From: Iris pallida
Lineage: Eukaryota > Streptophyta > Magnoliopsida > Asparagales > Iridaceae
NCBI GenBank assembly: GCA_029216955.1
Contig: JANAVB010007000.1
Span: 558,001 to 622,000, forward strand
Direction: 5' to 3'
Length of the DNA: 64,000 nucleotides
This document shows, piece by piece, positions 37,601 through 50,777 of the stretch. How positions within the stretch are numbered: position 1 is the first letter of the stretch; every line of letters starts with the position of its first letter. The notes beneath the pieces are model-generated. The model had not been told where the DNA came from and searched no databases. It saw only the letters and a program-made list of their open reading frames with translations. The translations under genes were made by a program, and so were the position numbers.

Positions 37601-38435
37601 TCCAAATGGACACAAAATGGACACAAATGGAGATACAACCATGGGGGTCATTCCTATGGGTCCAAAATAATCCTATATACATGTTGGGGTGGATTAGAGG
37701 AGAGATTATACCTTCCGGAAGAGAGTTTCAAAGAAAAAGGCCTTCCGACACGACACCGACACGTAGAGATTCCAAAAGGACACGAACGAGCTCCGATTCC
37801 TCCCAAACTTGGCTAGCACCCTCTAACTATGGAGTATAGGAGAAGAGAAGAATATTTGGTGGAAGAAATATTGGATTTGGAGATAAAATCAATGGAGTTG
37901 TTCTCTAGAAATTTGGGAAAGAACATGAGAGAGAAAATGGATGGATAAAATGAAATGAAAGAGATGATGACTCACCCCTTATCCCCCCTCCAAGTGGCCA
38001 GCCATTAAAGTAGTTTTTGTCATATTAGGAAATGCCTAAAAGCCCCTTGCACTAATCTATTAGCTAATATATTGGTAGGAGTTTAAGTCGGGGGTAGTTT
38101 GGTCATTCCAAAATCACTAATCTCAATTAATGCTAACCAAAATAATTAGTCTAACTACTAACTAAAATTAATATCATATGGACTAAAATTAATATCATGT
38201 GGGCCATGTCTAACTAGTGTGTGGGTCCCACTAGAGTCAAACTACCCCCCGGGTCCCCGTTTCAAGTCGAATTGAGTTAAAATTCGAACCCGACTCAAAT
38301 AACCCCAAAACAATATCATAAATAATAAAATAAATTTCAACCCCAAAATAATATCATAAATAATAAAATAATTTAAAAATATTCAAAAATGTAAAATGAC
38401 AAAAATACCCCTGTTTTTGAAAACTGGGGGTGACA
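34691..38435 (-). repeat. LTR of the LARD-like element, left copy
   Basis: 3745 bases, TG...CA ends. It differs from the right copy mainly by single transitions, a shorter (AT) run near 37530, and a replaced patch near 36073-36097. The open frames inside (for example near 35089) occur in both copies only because the LTRs are duplicates. Confidence 0.93.
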
Positions 38436-38584
38436 AATCTATCCACCTTAAAAAAAATTTCGTCTTCGAAATTAAAACAAAGCAATCACAGGAAACACAT
38501 GCAGAAAACAATCTCATTCAAATACTTTTCAAAAAAATCAGCAATAAAAATCTCCTTGAGGCACATCAAACATTTGTAAATAAA
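38436..38584 (-). other. LARD internal DNA with polypurine-type tract
   Basis: On minus, a T/A-rich stretch containing TTCGAAGACGAAATTT and TTAAGGTGGATAGATT precedes the LTR. Similar text in active Del/Tekay elements marks the end of the pol region and the plus-strand primer. Confidence 0.6.
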
Positions 38585-38863
38585 AACTGATACGTGTCCG
38601 ATACGGACACAAAACCATCACACCTATCAAAGGTCAAAATTAACAATCACCAACGCAATAAATATCAAAATAATTTAAGGAGGTCAAATGTAAAATATCC
38701 TTAGGCCAGAAATGACATTAAAACATCCTAATCACATGGTTAGGCTCTAGGTCAAATAGTCTCTAGGGTTTCACTAGCAAAACATCAAAATTACAAGTCA
38801 AGAATTTAAATAGTTTTAAAATGATTTAAAAATTACCAAAAATTATATCATGATTTAAATGTC

Positions 38864-41800
38864 CACTACAACAAAAAACCCTTTTAATGACGGCTAAAAA
38901 GCGTCATTAATGACGAACCATGACGCTTTTTTTTCCACAGCAACCGTTATGAAAACGGGTGTTATAAATGTTTTTTAAAAGCGTCATAAAATAACCGTCA
39001 TGAATATGATGAGTTTCTGCTACACTTTTTTCAGCGTAGTTTGAAAGCGTTATGAATAGATAATCTGTATAGACTCAATTCAGCACATTTATAACGCTCA
39101 ATTCTGCACATTTATATATTACTTTCCAAAAAATTATAGATCAATGCTCAATGTTGCTCAATTCAATTTCAAAACATTCATTTTGAACCATATTCACAAG
39201 AAAACATCTAAATGTTATAGAGTACCATTTAATCCATTTACAAATATATACATAATATATATCACCATTTTCATTACATTTTTTCAAAATAGGACATCCA
39301 AATACATATATTTACAACTACTACTAGTAAGTAGACCATCAAAACTATTAGTACATTGGCTTGAACTTTGAGCACATCAAAACTGTCGGCATCACGTAGC
39401 AAAACCCTGAAAAAGATAAAAAAAATATTACCAAAAGACCACCTTCATGTCTTAAGAGTTGGTACCAAGTTTCCAACAAGAAACTAGCAATTGAGGATCA
39501 TGTAATAAAATACTTTCATATACATTTAAATATGCAACAAACTATAAGAAATAGAGTACATTAACTAGCCAGTCTCCAGCAAGAGTCCTATAAACAAATT
39601 GTGTCCTGCAGGGAACCAGATCCTCTCCCTATTACCAAGCAGAACCCTTACTGTAATATCATGAGTATAATGGATAAAAAAGAGTAACAAGACATAAGAA
39701 ATGACTTAAATATGCAACAAACTATAAGAAATAGAGTAACAAACATGAAAAATAATACCATGGGAACACTTAAAACAATTTTATGGATGGCCCAGAAACT
39801 TCAAAAGGTCCACAGAAAGTTAACCCCAGTATTAGTCCATGGTCAAGCTTTTAACAAGATTTCCCAATTCTCCTTTTATCTGCTTGCTTGTGAAATGTTC
39901 TTGGTTTCACACTTTGGCTGATCTAAACCACAGCCAAAACAGATCAGTTGATGTTTTCCATCTACCAAGTAAATAACATGTAGTACCGTGCATCACATAA
40001 CTCATGACTTGCAAGGTAGTACATATGCTAGTGCGAGTAATAAACTTGGCAAACATAATACTTGTTAGAATAATTATACAAAACATCACAGCTCTAATGT
40101 AAAACGGAATAGATTGCTTGTTGAAGAAATTTTATCATACCAATTACAAATAATTGCACAAATGTATCATTAAATACGATTGCTTAATTTCAACTAAGAC
40201 AAGGTCTTACATGCAAACACAGGGATTTCAATGCAAAATTAATGCCTACTTTCAAGCTACAGGGGTAAAAGTATCTTTTATTAACTTTCTTTAACATTGT
40301 TGTAGAGTAGCTGAGGACTTGAAATGATGTTGAAGGGATATCTCATTAAAAAAAACTGTACAAGGTACTCATCTGCAGAAAATTTTAGGTGACTTTCTTG
40401 AGTTTAGGGAAATTGCATATAATTTGTACCAAAGTATGCAGGTCCAAGTTGCCTCAAACTTAGACAACCAAGAAACAAAAGTTGCTTTTGCACATTATTC
40501 AATTAATTGAAGCTCCATAACATCATTTCCTCAGTCTTACATATTGGATCTTCATAAGAGGATAGATTGAATTCCTGCTTCCCTAATTTCCAGTAGCTCA
40601 CTTGTGCGCAGACCATGTGTATATCAATTTTAATTTGCAATAAAGAAAACCGCATCCAACCTTTAGGAGTTGTGCATGATAATCCCAAACTTGAAAAAAC
40701 AAATAGACGCTACCCGGTAAGTTACAGCATGATGTAAATTACATCTAGCATAGATACGCTTTCAAGTTTTCTGATTGTAGCCATATCAATATGACTAACC
40801 TAAGATTGATAATTAACCCCTCATCTGCAGTGAAAAGGAACCATTTGAAATTGCATTTTTTATCAACACGAACAAAGTCTTTCAGCCCGTTCAACATCAA
40901 AAAGGGGTAGGCTAGGAAGCACAAGAAAGCTCCAAAAAAAAAATAATGATGTTTCAATGTCAAATTGTCAACCTAAAATCAACCCTCTATCCCGGTGTCA
41001 AATTCTTTGCCAAGGCAACTATAAGAGATGGTGACCTTGACATAAAACCTAGAAGGCTAATCGCTGTTACGTAGACAATACAAGGAGCACCTCCAAATTT
41101 CCCTAGACTAGAGAAGAATCTAGACGAAGAGGTGAGACGATAGAATTCGCTATATGATTTGCATTCATCTCTATGACACATTTAGCCAATAGGCAAAAAG
41201 GAATGACATTCTCATTTCAGTCATACTTTGCATCCTAATTAAAATGGAGGGTGTAAAGAATTTTTTTTTATCTACTCAGTAACAGAGTAAAGGAAACATA
41301 AAAAGATAAAAGTTCTGTAGGAGCATCTTCAATAAGAACAAATTTTTACGTATTCTTGTTATCTCTTTTTCAGTCACTCTCTATACTGGTAAAGATCAAA
41401 TTTTAAGGGTTATAACCATTATAGCGCAATGATTTGTATGAGAAAGAAGATACAACTAGAAATGAGCTCTTTTAGCCCAGTGCGATCTACGAAATTAGGT
41501 GCTTTGCAAATTTAAATGTATGATTGTCTATGATATGCTAAAATGGTATACCAATTGCCTTGCAGATGCAACAGGAAAAGGTAAAATCTCACTCAGCTAC
41601 TGTTATATTTAAGCACATGTGCCCCAATAAGTGAATATAATATATGCAATTGGCTTTTAAGTGTAATAAAACAAAAGTGCCCAGGACAAAAAGGACTTAT
41701 TGCAATTTGCAAATTAGTGTATGTTAAAAAATGAATGCTTAAAACAAAGTGTAGTATGCCCCTTTTTGTTTGTCTGCGTGCAAATATATCTATGCTGGGG

Positions 41801-42812
41801 GACTCTGCAAATATAAGCAAGCAGTCAGGTAACTGTGACTGACACAATAAATCTATATGCTGGCTACCTTCGGATATCCAATAAGAACCAATATAAATAA
41901 TTTATTTCCATTAAAAAACTTTTAGATAAACCTATATTTACCTCAACGATTATAGAGTAAGCTAAAGTATAAGAAAAATTATCAACCTAACACATATCAT
42001 GTATCAAGTTATGTAATATTACATTGGAGAAACAGAGGAAATATAAACTAACCGAAGCAAGTACTAAGATTATAAAGAAGTTCAAATGTTGAGAGTGAGA
42101 AAGAAGCCAGCGCTTAACACTAGCATAACAATCAAGGTAAGAAATCATACACTAACAACCGTTTGGATGTTCTCACGATAAAGAGAGACCATTTTATCTT
42201 CAAACCTTCCAAATTCCAGATACTTCTACCTGAAGTCCGGGGCCCCAGGTGCCTGCCTCCAGGTCGAAGGCGAGGACGGAGGAGGGCTCAGGGGTGGTGA
42301 AGTAGAGGGAGAGCCGTGGAAGGAGACCCCGTTTCTAGAGGAGTGGGAGAGGAGGGAGCGGAAGCCGGGGAAGCGGCGAGGAAGTTGGCGGCGCGGACAC
42401 GACGGGCGCACCGGAAGCAGAGGAAGGCGGAGTCGGCGTCGCAGTAGAGGGAGGCTTCTTCTCCGTAAAGCTCGTCGCAGTGATTTCTGCTCGGACACGA
42501 TTTCTTCACCCTTCTCTTCTCAAAACCCTAACCCTAATTTTTTTGATGGAGAAAGGAAGAAAGAGAGTTGAAATCTATTAAGGAGAGAGACAACGAATGA
42601 TATTTCTACATATTAATAAGTTTGCAAAATATTACAAGTTTGCCACCGCTTTAAAATATTAATAACGCTTTGTTTTATAAACGTTATAAAAAGCCCAAAA
42701 TTAGCCTAAACCGTCATAGAAAAATGGTATTTCGAACTTTGATGACGCTTCTTTATCAGCCGTCATGAAATCCACTGATCAAACGTCATTAAAAGGGTTT
42801 TTTGTTGTAGTG
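38864..42812 (-). mobile_element. Non-autonomous CACTA carrying gene fragments (Pack-CACTA type), TSD GTC
   Basis: It begins CACTACAACAAAAAACCC and ends GGGTTTTTTGTTGTAGTG, a near-perfect inverted pair of about 28 bases, flanked by GTC at 38861-38863 and 42813-42815. Sub-terminal zones carry ATGACGCTTTT/AAGCGTCAT repeats at both ends. The 3.9-kb interior has no transposase. The right part holds GC-rich sequence with B-box gene similarity (42226-42509), unlike the AT-rich remainder, which suggests captured host DNA with introns. Confidence 0.9.
42226..42509 (-). pseudogene. Captured B-box zinc-finger gene fragment
   Basis: The minus frame encodes HCDELYGEEASLYCDADSAF then LCFRCARRVRAANFLAA, which matches the first B-box of plant BBX proteins, normally CELCG-X5-YC-X6-LC-X2-CD-X2-VH-X-ANFL. 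Three metal ligands look lost: the second cysteine is tyrosine, and the Asp and His of the second half are Arg. No ATG opens this frame and the protein loses family resemblance after the B-box. In another minus frame, 42310-42240 reads LYFTTPEPSSVLAFDLEAGTW, which resembles a kelch-type repeat, so two genes may be joined here. A donor-like CAGGTAG follows near 42235. Gene fragment inside a transposon, not a working gene. Confidence 0.7.
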
Positions 42813-42905
42813 GTCAAATCAATAAATGATTAAAATTACAAAATTTCAAAATTACTCTCATTTTAGAAAATTGGGTGTTACAAGTCTACCCACCTTAGAA
42901 AAATT

Positions 42906-43553
42906 TTATCCTCGAAATTAAAATGTCCATACTTCCTCTAGGTCAAGCCCCCACAATCAAAGTCCCAGATTAAAACAAATCATGTGATCAAAAGGACAAC
43001 ATACAGGGTCATTGCATACGGTGGTAGTGAAAGTCTCATCTAGGTATACTAGTCATGCTAAACCAAGACGGTCATAGGGTATCAAACACACAAGAAATCT
43101 AGAGTGCTAAACTGAAAAAAGATAAAGAAATAACAAATCATCAAAACTGTAAGACAGTCTACCATCCTATGTGAAAGCTGGTACTCATAAAAAAATATAT
43201 ATAAATAAGAAAGGTAACTTCCAATAATCTAAAAGGGTACAGAAAAATTAATTTCAAAGTTAAAGAATTGAAAGTCACTTGCATTGAAATCCAATCACAA
43301 TATATATATAGAGAGCGTTAGAGAGGGAAAAGCTGGCATTATGTAATGTTATATGGTTTGTGTGTGTATGGGTGTATGTGAACAGGTTAATATGGTAAGA
43401 TAGTAGGCATGTGTGTAGACGAAATATACATAAAATTGTATATGAGAAATTGGGTTTCAAAACAACGGCTATCAAGTTACACTAATCATGGCATATTGTT
43501 TAAACAATCTACAATACGCAACTTATTTACTCATAACATGCATGGCTAACCTT

Positions 43554-43619
<66 letters not shown>

Positions 43620-45538
43620 AGGGTGTGTGTGTGTCCTTGTACAGGGTTATAGCCTAGTATTGAAAGGTTAAACCTAGTTTTAGTTCAGCATTTACATGCA
43701 AAGTCTGAAAATAAGCTAACATTTAAAATAGTAAAATATTAACATAATGCAGTCTCAGATTTTAGGGTTTTGAAACATCGCAATCCATCTCAATGGTCCT
43801 AATACATCCTAACATGATAGAAATGAAACCCTAACATACTATCCATACATTTATCTATGCACACAGTTCAATATTACATGTTAAATCTAAAATTTAACTA
43901 AACATGAAAATCAATGTAAAAATGTTAACATGTAACTAGTTTTCAGGATTTTGGAAAAATTTGAACATTAAAAACCAACTCAATATTTATCACAACTAAC
44001 ATGTAAGAATATGAAACCTAAATTTATATCCCTACTTCCCACAAGGTATATAGCTCAAATATTACATTTAAGAAATAAAACAGCAATTTGAACTAACATT
44101 TGGAATCCCGCATCAAGGGTTAACATGCACACAGTCTCAGATTTTACAAATTTAAACACAAAACTCAACCAAAATTTTGAATTGAAATCCCACGTATAAC
44201 ATACATGTGCAGTGATGTAAACATAACTAATAATATGAAATTTATATTTAAATTACGAATTTAAACATGAAAAAGCAGAGAACCAGAAATATTGGAGTTT
44301 TGACAATTTAAACATCAACAACATATTAATATGTATTTAGATAGGTGGAAAAATCAAGTGTAGCATGCATACGTGTTAGGCAAAGTGTCTGCTATATATA
44401 TTCATATACATATTCTCATGTCCTAATATAAAAAAATTATTTCTACGTTAAGACTAACATTTAGATTCCTACCAAGATTGCAAGCAGGTGATTGACGTAA
44501 TCAAGACAGTTTTATTATTATTATTTAATACAAGAATAATAGCAAGGAAGAAATAACGATAAAATCTATTTTGCTTATCTATTTAAAGAAGAACTATTTT
44601 GAAATCCAGAGCTAAATTATCAAATCCAAGATAAAGTCTAGCAAAATTATCGATTCATTGCATTAAGAAGAAACTCATAGCAAGAAGTTACGCAAAGGTT
44701 TATAAAAACAGGCAAACCTAATCTTAAGTTAAATAATGAGAAACAAACAAAACAAAACAATTAATAATTTTTTTTTTGAAGGACAGAAACAAAAGTAGAG
44801 AAAACATGTTTTGAAAACATTTAAGGTACAATCTGATAATCATATGCGTCTGTCCAAAATCATGGTACACTAAATCCTCGTCATACTAGTAAGCAAGGCT
44901 ACGATAATCACAGAGTCCTCGACTTAGGCACATACCTCTAAAATCATAGTATTTAACATTTTCACAATGCCGCTAGCTTGGCTGCGAAAACCTTAAATTC
45001 CCATACCCGAGAGATATATCCAAGTCAAACTATATGTCCTCACCATGCTGGCTAATATGATTGTAGAAGACTAGACTCCATAACTTAGATGACCTAGCCC
45101 ATATAATTTTATCTTGACAAAATTAATTTAAATCAACAATGAATACTCAAAAATTAATTCAAATTTATCAACGAACATCAAAATCCAAAAATGAACAAAA
45201 ATCTATGAAAATACAAACTCGGATGCAACAGCTATCATCAAAATTTAAAATTCAATAGTCATCCTTCAAAATCAATAAATACAAACTCAAATTCAATAAT
45301 AATCCATCAAAATCAAATTCAATAGCAGAAAGTAAAGATAAATCAATCAAGGAAAAAGAGTTTTCAAATCGAAGTTAAATAAGATTCTCATGGGTCGTCC
45401 CGGGAATCTCTCAAGGGTCCTAACTGTGATTGAGTACCTTCAAAACATATCCTAATCCTACTGCAGGCTGTAGTGGTACTCTAGTTCGAATACCACTACA
45501 CTTTTAGTCTCGACTTGCATGGGCCACCACTAAAAACG
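42906..45538. other. LARD internal DNA, non-coding
   Basis: AT-rich with no coding resemblance. It contains a long (AT)n run and repeated phrases (for example around 43880-44320, where ACATGAAAAA/AACTAACAT words recur). I could not recognise a primer-binding site next to 45538. Confidence 0.5.
43557..43616. repeat. (AT)n microsatellite
   Basis: About 60 bases of pure AT dinucleotide within the LARD interior, followed by a short (GT)n. Confidence 0.95.
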
Positions 45539-48368
45539 TGTCACGATCCGCACCCTAGAGTTAGGGCACGAGAACGTAACAACGCCCAGCCTACGCCGCA
45601 GTGTCGACGGTAGAACGCTGTCCTAGGTCTCAATGCATCTAACAGTATAAGACTAAACAGTTTATACTCGCCGAATGGGGGTAACATAGCAGAATGTAAA
45701 CTCAATCACATCTAAGGTAGAGCATAAAGGAAGATAGATAAAACATAAAATCGAAAAGAGATACAACAGATAGAAGTCTAAGTGTCTAAGGTACAAAACC
45801 CAGAAATATATCTCAAAACTCAAATACAGTAATCCATAAAATAAATACAACTCCAGACAACTGAGAACAACTAACTAAACAACCTCTAATGGGTCTCCTC
45901 TAGGCTAGCAGAAAATCTCCAAGCTATCTGTAAAATTTGTCAACATATCATGTCAGGAAAATGAGCAAGTACAAAACACCAACAACAGTTCCATATGAAT
46001 TGACAAATACTATAAGAGACAGTAATAATGAAATACAAGACAAAGAATATAGGCAACTTGGGAACCATTCGAAAGCCGAGTTACAACCCTTAAACCAAAC
46101 AAGGACCGGGGTTGTAACCCTTCTTCCGAACAGAACCTAGTCCCATCATCATGGAACAGTATAAAAGGCAGGTAGAGCATATGAGAAATGAATCATAGCA
46201 TGGTAAAAGTACAGTAAGTAAAGGTGAACTGGAATGTAAGATATGACAACAAATAAATAAAAAGTAATTTGAATTATTAGGGCGAAATGTGATTGGCTAG
46301 GGAATCATGGAAAGATTATCCACTTGGCCCGATAATCACACGGAACCTCTGAAGAGGGCCTCCGAAGAGGGTCATGCCGGCCAACCTAGATAACCGGCAC
46401 GGGGTATCTGCTACACCCTACGTGAGGTGAGGGTGGCGCTAGCAAAATATGGAAATATCATACGGAGGCTTTGATCACATAACCCCTAATAATTCCCCTC
46501 TATCCCCCGAATAGTATCACGGATCCGGACATGGCACGTCATGACACGAGGTTCCGTAAGAGGGTAGCTAGTCCCCTTAGGAATCGGTGTCTATACAAGC
46601 ATGGAACACGGAAATATCTCATACTCATATACCAAGAAAGTCCATGAATAACATCTCATGACAGGATCCGATGTATACTAGTCCGTGAACTGTCGTGTCG
46701 GGAATCAAGTAAAATACTACGACTGAATCGGATATAGTAGATATCAAGACAATGAAAACTATCAGTGAATGTACTCGCCTGTGGTCCTGAGCTGATAGGT
46801 GAACAGATGCTCAGAGTGATCACAGACCTAAAATAAGATACTGTCCGAGGAGAGGTGTCTGGCTCCTAATTAGAACAACACAAGTCACAACATATCCAGA
46901 AGGGTAATATAAAGTACTATAATGCATTCTACATGAATCTAGGTCAACTAGGCCAAAGTCAACCCTTGGTCAACTTTGGTCAACTGTACTAGTCAAACTA
47001 GGTCAAACTAGGTCATGTCATAACCCAGCAAGTCTTACTAGGCCTAACCAAGACTATCCTAGCAAGCACACATCAATACAAGGCTATACAAGCCAACATA
47101 CACCCAACTCTATATAGCATGCAATTATTCAATACTCAAATAGGCAAGAATTCACATTAGATATACACTAGGTAATCTATTACTTTAAGCTATACATGTC
47201 TACATATATATACACATGCATATATTGGTATTCAACATTAGTTCTATAATCATGGCATTTCAATGGCTATATAAACTTATATATTACAATACAATATGCT
47301 ACCATATATATAATATACATACATAGCTAAGTTAACTATATTCATAAATACTTATTTAAGAGGCTATGTGTGTGTATGTGAACATGGCAAAGGGGCAAGT
47401 GAGGGTTAAATGGGCATACATAGTGTATACATATCAAAGAGTGTCAAAGTGTAAGTGAACAAAGTGTCAAGTGTGATAGTGTCAACATAGTATAAGGGGT
47501 ACATGAGGTAATATAGGATTTGTGTTAACATAGAACATTACATCTCATTAACTTGTATATTGCATACATTACATCTATTATTACATTACATTCATGCTTG
47601 CATTCATTCATCATTCATTTATTCTCTTGCACTACTATATGCACCATACATTACATACTATGGAACCTACATATTCATTACAAGTCATACTTATACATGC
47701 TTACATTAGATAGGATACTTATACCTCATATATTATTTATTTAACCATTTACTTATGCTTGCATTCTCTATTTAGTTACATAATGTATATACATTAACAT
47801 GGGTTAAAATCAAATAGAACATTATATTACACACAAGGGTGCACAAAATACATATGCCGAATAGTAACTCCTACTAATAATCAATACTGTACCAACTCAG
47901 CATGAATTGAAATCTAGGATTAAAGTATGTTATAGATCTATGTGTTAGCTTTCCGAAACTTCAAACGGATCGCGTTTTTGTTTCCGAAAACTCCGGGAAT
48001 CGCGAAAACACCGAGAACGCGTTTGTCTTTCGTACAGCTGACACTCAAATAATTTTCCAGAAATTTACAAAAAGAATTAGGCCTATTAATATATGTTTTT
48101 GGAAAGCTAACTTCAATACTCTTCTTTTAAAAAAATGGGAGATTAAACCGAGCTTTGAGCTAGAAGTTATGGCATTTCTAAGTTAGGACTGAAATTAAAA
48201 ACGTGGATAAAAATCATGACGGATTTAAATAGTTTGAGCCAAAAGAATACACAATATATATCCTAATTATCCACAACAATAATAATATGAGGAACCACAC
48301 TCACAAACTTGATTATATAATCATCATGAACCATTTATTACGTATATAAATATAGATACACTCTCATT

Positions 48369-48431
<63 letters not shown>

Positions 48432-49317
48432 CTATATATGTAACATGAACACATCCACAACACAAGGACACTCCTATGACCTCCAAATGGACACAAAATG
48501 GACATAAATGGAGATACAACCATGGAGGTCATTCCTATGGGTCCAAAATAATCATATATATATGTTGGGGTGGATTAGAGGAGAGATTATACCTTCCGGA
48601 AGAGAGTTTCAAAGGAAAAGGCCTTCCGATACGACACCGACACGTAGAGATTCCAAAAGGACACGAACGAGCTCCGATTCCTCCCAAACTTGGCTAGCAC
48701 CCTCTAACTATGGAGTAGAGGAGAAGAGAAGAAGATTTGGTGGAAGAAATGGTGGATTTGGAGATGAAATCAATGGAGTTGTTCTCTAGAAATTTGGGGA
48801 AGAACATGAGAGAGAAAATGGATGGATAAAATGAAATGGAAGAGATGATGACTCACCCCTTATCCCCCCTCCAAGTGGCCAGCCATTAAAGTAGTTTTTG
48901 TCATATTAGGAAATGCCTAAAAGCCCCTTGCACTAATCTATTAGCTAATATATTGGTAGGGGTTTAAGTCGGGGGTAGTTTGGTCATTCCAAAATCACTA
49001 ATCTCAATTAATGCTAACCAAAATAATTAGTCTAACTACTAACTAAAATTAATATCATGTGCACTAAAATTAATATCATGTGGGCCATGTCTAACTAGTG
49101 TGTGGGTCCCACTAGAGTCAAACTATCCCCTGGGTCCCCGTTTCAAGTCGAATTGAGTTAAAATTCGAATCCGACTCAAATAACCCAAAACAATATCATA
49201 AATAATAAAATAAATTTCAACCCCAAAATAATATCATAAATAATAAAATAAAATTTAAAAATATTCAAAAATGTAAAATGACAAAAATACTCCTGTTTTT
49301 GAAAACTGGGGGTGACA
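45539..49317 (-). repeat. LTR of the LARD-like element, right copy
   Basis: 3779 bases, same ends as the left copy. It holds the longer (AT) run at 48372-48428 and the apparently original text near 46915-46935 where the left copy has a replaced patch. Confidence 0.93.
48372..48428. repeat. (AT)n microsatellite, expanded in the right LTR
   Basis: About 55 bases, against about 18 at the matching place in the left LTR (near 37530). This accounts for most of the LTR length difference. Confidence 0.9.
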
Positions 49318-50777
49318 ATAACCAAGGATTTAAGAAAAATTAGTGCAATATGAAATAAATTATATTCTATGGACTTAAAAATCTTATAACAATGTAGCAT
49401 ACAGCATAAGATGTATCAATTACATTCATCTATATGTGCTAGAAAATCATTGGGTAACAATAAAATATAAAATATTTGTAAATCAAAATGTAAGACCTAG
49501 ATACGTTGATGTATTCTGGAATATAGGGGACTGGATTCAGTACCTTGGATCCAGAACTAGACGATAGTTGCAAGTACACCTTAATAAATCTTAAGTCTAT
49601 AAAGTATTGATCACTTTGGGTTAGCTGTAGGGGCCGGTTTCCAGCTAGCGGTAGTCCGAAGACTAGTGCACCGTGTCGCTTTAGGCTATTTACACCTGTA
49701 TGACAGAAGGACCCTTTCGGCTTGTTCCCAAAATGATCTCTACTCTTAAGAACTTAGATTCAAAGGAATATATGCAGTTTCATCGAACAACATTGAAATC
49801 CAGAATCTCTAAATATAAAAGAAGTAAATACCCAAAGAATGGTTTATCAAGATCAAGATATTTAAAAATATCATGTATCCAAAATGTCAACCAAAAAGCC
49901 AAGAAAAAAAGAGGCTTTGAGGAATAAGCTGATTAAGATAAGAACATAAATTTGTTCAAAGAAATCAATAGCTTAAGTATGAGATAAGCACAAGTTTAAA
50001 AACTACTTTTCAAAATAATATAATATAGAACTTGAACTTAACTCATATAGCCCCATAAAGATATTTATACAATATAAGAAACATGTCAGCAATATATGAA
50101 TGATAATGCATTATTCATGTATCATTAACAATCATAAAAAAAAATTATCACAAGATCAAAAACATACATAAATATGCTTTATCAGACAAAGATGTAATTG
50201 ATTCATAAGAAGTTAATCAAAATAAAATTTGAGAATCAATAGTGAATATGCATGCACAAGGTTAACATAAAAATATATGTATATACTTTTCAAGTAAATA
50301 GGAGACTTGTGTTAAACATACATACTCATAAAATACTGATCAAAGTAAATATGACATGTTAAAGACAAATCGGTAAGAAGTGACCAAATATATATATATT
50401 AAAGACGAAGAGTCAAAAGCATAAACCAAAAACAAAAGCTCCTATAGACTAGAGTGGTATGCATGCTTCAAGGATAAAACTAAAATAAAGAGCATACATA
50501 GATAAATGTGTCACACTAGTAGAAAATAACATACTATATAGTGTGAACTAAACAGCTAGTCAAGCTAGAATTATGTCTCACATTGATTCAAATAATAAAC
50601 ACTTAAAAAGATATAAATAAGAGCTTAGCAGCAAGACATCAAAAAGAACATGCTAGATATTAAAAAACTATTTAGGAAGCATGTTACCGAAGTGGTTCTA
50701 GTGACCACACTTATGTTGGTGCAATTGCATGGAAGATGACCTTTGTAGCTTTGCAATCACCAACATGCTCCATGGTT
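49318..50777 (-). other. Copia internal non-coding region where pol would be expected
   Basis: AT-rich with no protease, integrase, RT or RNase H motif in any frame. It contains the second copy of the diverged direct repeat (49582-49745). Confidence 0.6.
49582..49745. repeat. Diverged direct repeat, copy 2
   Basis: Partner of 34510-34686, same order of shared words with many substitutions. In the Copia element before the LARD insertion the two copies would lie only about 250-300 bases apart. Confidence 0.65.

Larger units (their letters stand above)
38585..42905 (-). repeat. Fragment of a second Gypsy LTR plus its polypurine tract, inside the LARD
   Basis: Outside the nested CACTA, 38585-38863 and 42816-42882 together resemble the LTR fragment at 700-2301, with the shared TGTAACACCC terminus on minus at 42882. 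Directly beyond, 42883-42905 reads on minus as a second TTCGAGGATAAAATTTTTC...AAGGTGGGTAGACT tract. So the LARD interior contains a PPT/LTR junction that is not its own. Confidence 0.6.
34691..49317 (-). mobile_element. LARD-like Gypsy derivative with 3.7-kb LTRs, TSD ATAAC
   Basis: Direct LTRs of 3745 and 3779 bases (34691-38435, 45539-49317) start TGTCACGA(C/T)CCGC and end GGGGGTGACA. They are flanked by ATAAC at 34686-34690 and 49318-49322. The internal 7.1 kb (about 3.2 kb without the nested CACTA) holds no gag, protease, RT or integrase. On minus, sequence just before the LTR at 38435 reads TTCGAAGACGAAATTT then TTAAGGTGGATAGATT, the polypurine region style of Del/Tekay Gypsy elements. 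Very long LTRs with a non-coding interior fit large retrotransposon derivatives (LARDs). The LTRs look about 97-98% identical by eye, so insertion was fairly recent. Confidence 0.88.

Noticed and set aside
35089..46140. Open frame of 67 residues present at 35089 and 45937 as a conserved gene
   Set aside because: It is conserved only because both sites are copies of the same LTR; no family resemblance or start context supports coding.
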